Origin: Elusimicrobiota bacterium
Lineage (GTDB): Bacteria; Elusimicrobiota; Elusimicrobia; O2-12-FULL-59-9
Length of the DNA: 11,406 bases
Direction: 5' to 3'
NCBI GenBank assembly: GCA_016206405.1
Contig: JACQRQ010000108.1
Coordinates: forward strand, 1-11,406
Part shown: piece after piece, positions 5,718 through 11,406 of the stretch
Layout: each line of letters starts with the position of its first letter
Position numbering within the stretch: the first letter of the stretch is position 1
Notes under the pieces: generated by a model
What the model saw: the letters and a program-made list of their open reading frames with translations, nothing else
What the model was told of the DNA's origin: nothing
Database searches by the model: none
Translations under genes and position numbers: made by a program

Positions 5718-8700
5718 CTATTTCTTTTGAAAGGATTGCTTCAAGCGGTCGAGCCATGAGGGCTTTGGCGCCGTCAATTCCTTGATTTGATCCGCCAACT
5801 GGGTTTTCCTTTTTCGCTCGTCGCGCAATTGGCCGTCAAGCAGCTTCAGCCGCCCTTGAAGGTCCTTCTGGGTCTCCTCCAGCTTTTTCTGAACCTCCTC
5901 AAGTTTTTGCTGCTGCTCCGCCCGAAACGCTTCCTCTTGCCGCGCATGCTCCTTCCTGGCTTTTTCCAGCTCGTTTTGGAAGCCTTCTTTTTCGGCGCGG
6001 ATGGATTCCATATTCGCCTGAAAATCCTGCTTCATCAGCTCCTGTTCTTTGATCAGGCCGACTTTCTCCTCCTGCCAGGCGTTTTGCCGCCCCTCGGCCA
6101 TCTCCTGGGTCTTTACCAGCGCCTGGGTCATTTCCATGTATTCTCTCTGGATTTTTTCAAGCGCCCGGTCGTCCTCCTCTATGCGGCTTTCAAGCCTCTC
6201 CAAAAGGGCGGTCTTTTCGCTCAACTGGGCGTGGCCCCTGTCCAATTCCTCGTTGTACCTCTTTTTAACCATGGCCAACTCATCGGCCATGACGGCGGTC
6301 TTGTCGGTGAATGTTTTTTGCAGCTCCTTTTTCTGTTTATCGAGCTCCTGTTGGGTTTTCTGACGCTCCTTTTCGAACTCATCGAACCGGTTTTGACGCT
6401 CTTGCTCCATTAGAATTTTTCTTTCGGTGAGCTCCCGCGCGTACTTTTGCACTTCTTGGTCGACGCGGCCCTCCATTTCCTTCATTTGCTGGCGCAGCTT
6501 GGATTTTTCCTCCTCCTGCTCCTTCCCAAAGGCCTCCCATTGCAGCCGGAGTTTGTCTTTCTCCTGCTCGTGCGCCGCCTGCAGAAGCGCCAGCTCTTCT
6601 TCCTTGGCCTTGCGCGCCGCGGCTTGGGCCCCGGCGATTCCCGCCTCCTTATCCTCCCTGAGCCTTTTGGCCAAAGTCTCCATGGACTTTTCGCTTTCCA
6701 GCCTCAGCCGGTCCTCCAACTCTCTGAGGGCGCCGGACTGCTGTTCCCGGGTCCGGTTTTGAATCTCGGTAACCACCCGTTCCTTCTCGCGCAGCCAGCG
6801 CACTCTTTCATCGGCCAGCTTTTGATTCCATTCGGTCTCCTTTTCGGCCGCCTGCCGCTCCCAATGCTGCTGGAATTCCTCCCGCCACCGCCTTCTGGCC
6901 TCCCCCACTTTTTCCGCCAACTGCGCCTGGACCAAAACCTCCACGCGGCGGTTTAGTTCGCTTTCCTTTTCCGATAAAAGGGCCTGAGCTTCCTGGTTCC
7001 GGCGCTCCGTGGCTTCGGCCCGCTGCTGAGCCGCCTCGGCGGCCGCCTGAGCCTGCTCGACCAAAGCGTCCCGCACGGAGATTTCTTCGCGAAGCCTGGC
7101 GACGGTCGCTTCGCCGGCGCGCCCCTTCTCCTCCGCCTCTTCGAGTCTGAGCAGCCCTTCGTGTTGCCGCTTGGCCAAATCGGCCTGGTGCTGCTCCTCC
7201 ATTTGAGCCAACAGTTTTTTAATCCGAAGAATTTCTTGGGCCTGCCCTTGACAGATCAGATTCCAGCGCTGCTTTTCAATTCTGACCTGTCCTTGCGCGG
7301 CCTGAAGCTGTCCCCGCAATTGCGCCGCTTCCTTCTCGATAGTGCCGTTGACGGCTTGCATCCGGCGAAGCTGCGCCTTCCAGTCTTCCCCTTTTTCCGC
7401 GAGCTCATCCAACTGGCCCTGCTTCTCGGCCAATGCCTTGTTGAAATCCATCTCGGCGCCGGCCCTATCCCGCTGCCAATCCTCCTGAATCCTGCGAATC
7501 TCCGAGTCTTTCTCCGCTTGGAAGCGTTCCCGAACCGTCGCCGCCTCCCGCTGGAAGCGGTCGATGTCCGCCAGCAGACGGCCTTCTCTTTCCCGCATGG
7601 CAAATTGCAGGGATTTAATCTCGCCTTCGAGCCTGTCTTTCTGCGCGGCAATCGCGTAGTTGTCCTTCTCCTTTTCGATCACGGCGCGGCCGGCGCCTTC
7701 AAGCTCGGCGGATAATTTATTGCGGCTGCGCTCGGCCTCCTCCAACGACGTTTGCGCGCCGCTCAACGCGGCTTGCAGCCTTTCTCTTTGGCCCAAGAGG
7801 ACGGCAATTTCCTTGTCCTTGGCGCCGAGAGTTTCGGAAAGCGCACGGCGCTCGATCACGGCTTCGACGCTTTCCCTCTTAACCTCATCCAACTCCCGTC
7901 TAAAGTTTTCGGCTTGCTGCGCCGCAGCCTCCTGAGCCCGGGCCAGATTCCCTTGAAGCTGCTTCTCCTTCTCCACGAAGGCCTTTTCCTGCTCCATCAA
8001 GGTCCTTTCCAAATTCTGCCGGTGAGTTTCCTCCTGATGGGACAACTGCCGTTGAAGCTGCTCGGCGTTCTGCAGCAGATGTTTCTCCCGAAATGCGAAC
8101 GACTCCTGGATGGATTTAAGCTCCGTTTCCCTCTGGCGCTCAAAGTCCGCCTTGAGGGAGGCGATGGTCTTTTCCAACTGCGCGCGGCTATCCAACAGCC
8201 GCCCCTCTTTCTCCCGGAACTCGGCCTGAAGCCTCTGGACGGTGTCCTCCAGCTTCAGGCGCAGCGGCTCCTCCGCGTTGGCCAGTGACTTGCGAAAGCC
8301 CTCTATCTCGGACAAAAATCGGGATTCCTTGTCTTGAAAAGCCCGGTTCACGAGCTGAACCTCGTTTTCCAGCCTGGCTTTCTGGGCGTTCAGGACGTAA
8401 ATTTCCTTGTCCTTTTCCGGCAACGAATGGGCTTTGGTTTCTAGGATCGCTTTTTCCTGGTTGAGCGCCGCGATGCGTCTCTCAAATTCCTGGCCGGCGT
8501 TCTGCAGCTTTTTTTCAGATTCCAGCTTGGCGGACCTGAGCTCCTCGCTTTTGTCGCTTGCCGCTTTCTGCCAATTCGCCTTTTCGGTCAGCCAAAGCCG
8601 CTCCCCTTCCTGCAGGCGGCTTTGCAGGCGCGCCTCCGCTTCCTGAAGCCCCAATTCTTTTTGCCGGTTTATGCTTCTGATCTCCTCGTCTTTGGCCTCC

Positions 8701-9308
8701 AGGGATTTTTGATGCTGGGCCTTTTCCTCGCTCCAACGCCGCTCCATTTCCTGCAGCCGCATCGCGAAATGCGTCTCGACCTCCTTCTCTTGAACCTCCC
8801 TGTGCCGCATCTGGTTTTTAAGCGTCTGAACCCAGGTTTCCCTTTCCTGCGTCAGGCGCTGCTCAAGCTCCTGTATCCGGCTCTCCAGCTTGGTGCGCGC
8901 GCCGATGAGCTCCTGCTCCCGTCTTTCGCGGCGCAGCTTGTCCTGCACCTCTTTGAGCGAAGCCTCCACCCGGGAAGACAGATTGGCCTCTTCCTGGGAA
9001 CGCAGGGTGGCGATCAGCGCCTTCTCGCGCTCCTCTTGAAGCTTCTTCTCCATCTCCCGAAGCTTGGCCTCGGTGGCCTGCTTGGCGAGCTCGCTTTCTT
9101 TGGACTGCTGCTCGATATTCAAGAAGCGCTGCTCGAAAGAGGAGGGGGGTTGCGCCGGATGGCTCCGGAAAGACGGCGGTTCGGGCATTTTGGGAGGAAA
9201 CATCCCGGGCGGGAGAGGCGGAACGGGCGGAACCGGAGGCAGTCCTCCGCCCGATGCCGGCGGCACCGGAGGCTTGAAATCTGGAAAATCTTTTTTTTCT
9301 TCGGCCAT
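5718..9308 (-). CDS. Giant coiled-coil protein with proline-rich N-terminus
   Basis: A 1196-residue protein starting at ATG 9308, chosen because GGAGG lies four bases upstream; a longer TTG-initiated form (from 9380) lacks such a site. Residues 8-55 are rich in proline and glycine ('PPVPPVPPLPPGMFPPK'). From about 60 to 1180 it is an almost unbroken alpha-helical coiled coil, very rich in Glu, Gln, Lys, Arg, Ala and Leu, with recurrent blocks such as 'EKEGRLLD' and 'REREGRLLAD'. The end is a short 'APKPSWLDRLKQSFQKK' segment that may be a docking peptide. There is no signal peptide or membrane segment, so it is probably cytoplasmic. An uninterrupted helix this long would span roughly 150 nm. 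I do not recognise an orthologue; by analogy, large coiled-coil proteins such as Myxococcus AglZ serve as scaffolds for motor complexes. Its place between the rotor fusion and flbD-motA-motB suggests a structural role in the same machine. Confidence 0.85.
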   Translation of the reverse strand: MAEEKKDFPDFKPPVPPASGGGLPPVPPVPPLPPGMFPPKMPEPPSFRSHPAQPPSSFEQRFLNIEQQSKESELAKQATEAKLREMEKKLQEEREKALIATLRSQEEANLSSRVEASLKEVQDKLRRERREQELIGARTKLESRIQELEQRLTQERETWVQTLKNQMRHREVQEKEVETHFAMRLQEMERRWSEEKAQHQKSLEAKDEEIRSINRQKELGLQEAEARLQSRLQEGERLWLTEKANWQKAASDKSEELRSAKLESEKKLQNAGQEFERRIAALNQEKAILETKAHSLPEKDKEIYVLNAQKARLENEVQLVNRAFQDKESRFLSEIEGFRKSLANAEEPLRLKLEDTVQRLQAEFREKEGRLLDSRAQLEKTIASLKADFERQRETELKSIQESFAFREKHLLQNAEQLQRQLSHQEETHRQNLERTLMEQEKAFVEKEKQLQGNLARAQEAAAQQAENFRRELDEVKRESVEAVIERRALSETLGAKDKEIAVLLGQRERLQAALSGAQTSLEEAERSRNKLSAELEGAGRAVIEKEKDNYAIAAQKDRLEGEIKSLQFAMREREGRLLADIDRFQREAATVRERFQAEKDSEIRRIQEDWQRDRAGAEMDFNKALAEKQGQLDELAEKGEDWKAQLRRMQAVNGTIEKEAAQLRGQLQAAQGQVRIEKQRWNLICQGQAQEILRIKKLLAQMEEQHQADLAKRQHEGLLRLEEAEEKGRAGEATVARLREEISVRDALVEQAQAAAEAAQQRAEATERRNQEAQALLSEKESELNRRVEVLVQAQLAEKVGEARRRWREEFQQHWERQAAEKETEWNQKLADERVRWLREKERVVTEIQNRTREQQSGALRELEDRLRLESEKSMETLAKRLREDKEAGIAGAQAAARKAKEEELALLQAAHEQEKDKLRLQWEAFGKEQEEEKSKLRQQMKEMEGRVDQEVQKYARELTERKILMEQERQNRFDEFEKERQKTQQELDKQKKELQKTFTDKTAVMADELAMVKKRYNEELDRGHAQLSEKTALLERLESRIEEDDRALEKIQREYMEMTQALVKTQEMAEGRQNAWQEEKVGLIKEQELMKQDFQANMESIRAEKEGFQNELEKARKEHARQEEAFRAEQQQKLEEVQKKLEETQKDLQGRLKLLDGQLRDERKRKTQLADQIKELTAPKPSWLDRLKQSFQKK

Positions 9309-9312
9309 AAAT

Positions 9313-9317
9313 CCTCC
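9313..9317 (-). promoter_or_regulatory. Ribosome binding site for the giant coiled-coil protein
   Basis: GGAGG on the minus strand, inside GGGAGGA, is four bases before ATG 9308. It decides the start of the coiled-coil gene and rejects the longer frame that begins at a TTG at 9380. Confidence 0.75.
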
Positions 9318-9323
9318 CGGAAC

Positions 9324-9338
9324 GACGCCCCTCGCGTC
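9324..9338 (-). other. Small inverted repeat in the coiled-coil gene leader
   Basis: Perfect 5-base arms GACGC (9324-9328) and GCGTC (9334-9338) with a 5-base loop; in the transcript the loop reads GAGGG. It lies six bases upstream of the GGAGG ribosome site. It could influence translation or mRNA stability of the coiled-coil gene, or be chance. Confidence 0.25.
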
Positions 9339-9383
9339 AATAAAGGATACAAAAGGGTTGTTACAAAAAGATTGCCCCAAGAG

Positions 9384-9397
9384 CGGCCCGTGGGCCG
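9384..9397 (-). other. GC-rich inverted repeat after the FliF-FliG fusion gene
   Basis: CGGCCC (9384-9389) and GGGCCG (9392-9397) form a palindrome with at least five G-C pairs around a 4-base loop, 20 bases after the TAA of the fusion gene. A CTTTTT run follows only about 15 bases later, so this is not a standard intrinsic terminator, but it may pause RNA polymerase or protect the upstream mRNA and so set the ratio of rotor to coiled-coil protein. Confidence 0.35.
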
Positions 9398-9417
9398 GGC
9401 GCGGAAAGGCGGGCCGG

Positions 9418-11343
9418 TTAGGAGGCGCTCAGAGCCTGCTTGAGGCTCTCCACCCATTTTTGAATCTCGGCGTCGGGCCGTATGGCCAGCAGCCTTTCGT
9501 AGCAAGTTAAAGCCTGCTGGGTTTGCCCCAGAGCGTAATACGCGCCGGCCAGATACTGGAGCGCTTCCCAGCGCTCGGGCTGTAAATTCACCACCTGCTG
9601 AAAATAAGCCAAAGACTGCTCGTGCTGGCCCTGCTGGTAGCACGCGACCCCGGCGGAGAAATAATTTTGCAGCTCCGATTCGCTCGCCGCGTTCGCGGCG
9701 CCCGGCTCGGCCGCGGACTGCGCGGAGCCCAGCGCCGCCTTGGCCACTTTGGCGCCCAGACGGGACCTTTCCTCCGAAACGGAGACCTCCTCATCCAAGC
9801 CTTCCAAAACGGCGGAGACCTTCTTATTGCGCACCACGATGCGCCCTTCCTTTTCCAAGCGCTTAAGCACGTCCAGAAGCTTTTTCCTCTCCTCTTCGAC
9901 TTGGGAGGGCGCCAGCTTTTTCTCGTATTCCATCGCCTCTTTAAGCAGCGAGGCCGCCCCGGTCGACATGTTGGCCATGAACTTATTTAAAATCTCGGGC
10001 GGCGCCTGCTGCAGCGCCCGCGCCATGTGCTCGGTGCTCAGCTCGCGGATAAAAATCTGCATGACCCGCTCGGGGAAAGACGGAAAGTCCTCGAAGGTCA
10101 GTATGGATTCGCGCACCTTCTCATAGAGGGCGGGCTTCTCGTTCTTGAGATACTCGAGGATGTTCTGCCGGGTGTTTTCATCCACGTCCTCCAGCATCTT
10201 GGTCAGGTGGTCCACGCCGCCCAGGACGAAATTGACTTTCTCCTTGATCTGCTCGTCGATCGCCCGGACCTGTTCCCGCGTCAACTGCCGGATGGTGGCC
10301 GTTTCGATGGCGACGCGCGACTGCAGCTCGGCGGGCAGCGAGGTCAGGATCACGCGGGCGAATTCCGTGGCAAGGTAGGTGATCACGACCGCGATGATCC
10401 ACGGCTCTTCCTTGCGGATGAGGTAGGCCAATTGCCTCAAATTGTCCGCGTTGATGTATCTAAAGGGCTTGAAATTTTCCATCTCATCTTCCTCCTCGTC
10501 TGCTTCCGGCTTGCCCTCCTTGAAGAAACCGCCGCCTCCTCCCCCCGCCCCCGCCCCTCCCGGCTCTTTGGCGTTCTCAATTTTGGAATCGACGGTCACT
10601 TCCGTCCCCGAGCTCTCCCGCAGGGTCTGCACGTAGCTGCGCAGGAAAGAGCCGAACGGGCCGAACAAAAAAAGCAGAAGCAAAAAAAGCAACACCGCGA
10701 AAATAAGCGGGACGAAAACGCCGGGATCCATCGCCAAGTCCCACCAGCGCTGCTGGAATTGAGTCGCCTGAAAGATGATTTGAGCCGCCTGGACCTTGTA
10801 TTTTTTATAGGATGAGATGATGCGGTCTCTAACCAAATCCAGCTTCGCCTTCGGAATGGCGTTGTCATGAATGATGCTCACCTCAAAGCGCTTGATGATG
10901 GTCTGAACGCCCAGCACCTGGTCGTTGACGCTTCTTTTCTGCTGCGCCTGAGTTCCTTGCGTGGCCGCGGGCCTTGGACCGACGCCCGTGTCGGTCAGGA
11001 ATCTGGGTTTGGGCACTCCGGGGAGCACGTACTGCGGATCATAGCTCTTGTCGGTCGCCTTTCCCTGTTTTCCCTTGAAGGATTCGAGAACCCCCATGCC
11101 TTCGCGCATTTCCTGCGCCACCCGCGATTTGACCTCCATCTCCACGTCCACGAAGACCTGGGCTTGGCCCTTGCCTAAAATAGGATCCACGATTTGCGTT
11201 TGAATCTCATTCTTCGTGTTTCTTTTGAACTCCTGCTCTTGCTCCAAGAGCCCGAAATCCGGGACCGCCGCCTGCGCGAAGACGGCGCAGGGGCGCATGA
11301 GTTGTCCCAAAATTAGGCCCAAGGCACAAAACTTGCGCATCAT
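9418..11343 (-). CDS. FliF-like/FliG fusion protein with C-terminal TPR repeats
   Basis: A 641-residue protein starting at ATG 11343 (GGGGAG four bases upstream; ATG 11340 is equally possible). Domains: a Sec signal peptide (1-23, cleavage after VFA); FliF-like periplasmic part, with 'VDPILGKGQAQVFVDVEMEV' (52-71) and 'IKRFEVSIIHDNAIPKAKL' (150-168); one membrane segment (about 208-228); a Gly-rich then acidic linker (about 245-290); FliG middle domain (about 293-395); FliG C-terminal domain (about 396-505); alanine-rich linker; two TPR repeats (about 553-625). FliG motifs include 'LTSLPAELQSRVAIETATI', 'GGV' (375-377), 'TFEDF', and 'SQVEEERKKLL'. In normal flagella FliF and FliG are separate; here FliF's first membrane helix and N-terminal ring domains, and FliG's N-terminal FliF-binding domain, are absent. 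The EHPQ motif reads EEPW (312-315). It probably forms a membrane ring or rotor whose FliG part faces the cytoplasm. Confidence 0.88.
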   Translation of the reverse strand: MMRKFCALGLILGQLMRPCAVFAQAAVPDFGLLEQEQEFKRNTKNEIQTQIVDPILGKGQAQVFVDVEMEVKSRVAQEMREGMGVLESFKGKQGKATDKSYDPQYVLPGVPKPRFLTDTGVGPRPAATQGTQAQQKRSVNDQVLGVQTIIKRFEVSIIHDNAIPKAKLDLVRDRIISSYKKYKVQAAQIIFQATQFQQRWWDLAMDPGVFVPLIFAVLLFLLLLFLFGPFGSFLRSYVQTLRESSGTEVTVDSKIENAKEPGGAGAGGGGGGFFKEGKPEADEEEDEMENFKPFRYINADNLRQLAYLIRKEEPWIIAVVITYLATEFARVILTSLPAELQSRVAIETATIRQLTREQVRAIDEQIKEKVNFVLGGVDHLTKMLEDVDENTRQNILEYLKNEKPALYEKVRESILTFEDFPSFPERVMQIFIRELSTEHMARALQQAPPEILNKFMANMSTGAASLLKEAMEYEKKLAPSQVEEERKKLLDVLKRLEKEGRIVVRNKKVSAVLEGLDEEVSVSEERSRLGAKVAKAALGSAQSAAEPGAANAASESELQNYFSAGVACYQQGQHEQSLAYFQQVVNLQPERWEALQYLAGAYYALGQTQQALTCYERLLAIRPDAEIQKWVESLKQALSAS

Positions 11344-11346
11344 GGC

Positions 11347-11352
11347 TCTCCC
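11347..11352 (-). promoter_or_regulatory. Ribosome binding site for the FliF-FliG fusion
   Basis: GGGGAG-AGCC-ATGATG on the minus strand places a purine-rich site four bases before ATG 11343 and seven before ATG 11340. An in-frame ATG at 11355 overlaps this site and lies at or before the predicted transcription start, so it is probably not used. Confidence 0.65.
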
Positions 11353-11358
11353 CATTTA

Positions 11359-11387
11359 TATATAAAGGAAAGAAGTTAAATTTTCAA
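11359..11387 (-). promoter_or_regulatory. Sigma70-like promoter for the motor operon
   Basis: On the minus strand, TTGAAA (11387-11382) and TATATA (11364-11359) are separated by exactly 17 bases in an AT-rich patch within otherwise GC-rich DNA. The predicted transcription start is about 11351-11353, giving a leader of only some 10 bases before the start at 11343 or 11340. It would drive the fusion gene and probably the rest of the minus-strand run. A classical sigma28 or sigma54 flagellar promoter is not evident here. Confidence 0.6.
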
Positions 11388-11406
11388 GTCCGGGCGGGAA
11401 AAATCA

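Noticed and set aside
5718..9308. SMC, Rad50 or myosin-like ATPase identity for the coiled-coil protein.
   Set aside because: No Walker A, Walker B or signature motif at either end; the ends are proline-rich and a short basic peptide.
9339..9366. Possible internal promoter TTGTAA-N16-TTTATT before the coiled-coil gene (minus strand).
   Set aside because: The -10 match is poor and the operon promoter upstream is much better; not enough to annotate.
9309..9380. Longer form of the coiled-coil protein from a TTG at 9380.
   Set aside because: No ribosome site precedes the TTG, whereas GGAGG stands four bases before ATG 9308.
5787..9443. Many long open frames on the plus strand opposite the coiled-coil gene, rich in Leu, Phe and Pro.
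   Set aside because: They are antisense shadows: a Glu/Lys/Gln-rich coiled-coil gene gives Leu/Phe-rich open frames on the other strand. They lack ribosome sites and recognisable domains.
1..11406. tRNA, rRNA, CRISPR arrays, insertion sequences or attachment sites.
   Set aside because: I saw no cloverleaf, spaced direct repeats, transposase frame or terminal repeats on either strand.

Overview
The window is about 11.4 kb of chromosomal DNA from a Gram-negative (diderm) bacterium. Two proteins carry lipobox-type signal peptides, one protein has an OmpA-like peptidoglycan-binding domain, and one has a BON domain, all of which point to an outer membrane. The minus-strand genes are GC-rich (roughly 60-65% by hand count of a few stretches). 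I cannot name the phylum. The divergent rotor-like gene would fit a deep-branching, mostly uncultivated lineage, but that is only a guess.

Nine of the ten genes lie on the minus strand, so they read from the right edge to the left. A good sigma70-like promoter (TTGAAA, 17-base spacer, TATATA) stands just before the first gene. The first gene (9418-11343) is the most striking. A Sec signal peptide, a short FliF-like periplasmic (ring-building) part and one membrane segment are joined in a single protein to the FliG middle and C-terminal domains, followed by two TPR repeats. Next come a 1196-residue coiled-coil protein with a proline-rich head (5718-9308), FlbD (5492-5716), MotA (4703-5476), MotB (4089-4703) and a lipoprotein with a carboxypeptidase-regulatory-like beta domain (3259-4092). 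After these lie a NifS/IscS-type cysteine desulfurase (2095-3258), a cysteine-containing membrane protein (1469-2077) and a BON-domain lipoprotein (1019-1378). The genes from the coiled-coil protein to the desulfurase are separated by at most 15 bases or overlap by 1-4 bases, so they look like one translationally coupled operon.

The order flbD-motA-motB is known from flagellar operons of Firmicutes and spirochaetes. This window, however, holds no rod, hook, filament, export or FliM/FliN gene. My reading is a flagellum-derived rotary or gliding-type machine: a PG-anchored MotAB stator, a one-piece membrane rotor (FliF-FliG), a large cytoplasmic coiled-coil scaffold or track, and an outer-membrane lipoprotein. 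The five residues that form the charged torque interface in E. coli FliG are nearly all replaced, which suggests a changed stator-rotor contact. This is inference. Whether the genome has a normal flagellum elsewhere is the key unknown.

At the left edge a plus-strand gene (22-1035) runs convergently into the BON gene and overlaps it by 17 bases. It has lower GC (about 52% by hand count) and a HEPN-type R-x4-H motif, and looks like an accessory gene unrelated to the motor operon. No stretch over 300 bases lacks a gene.
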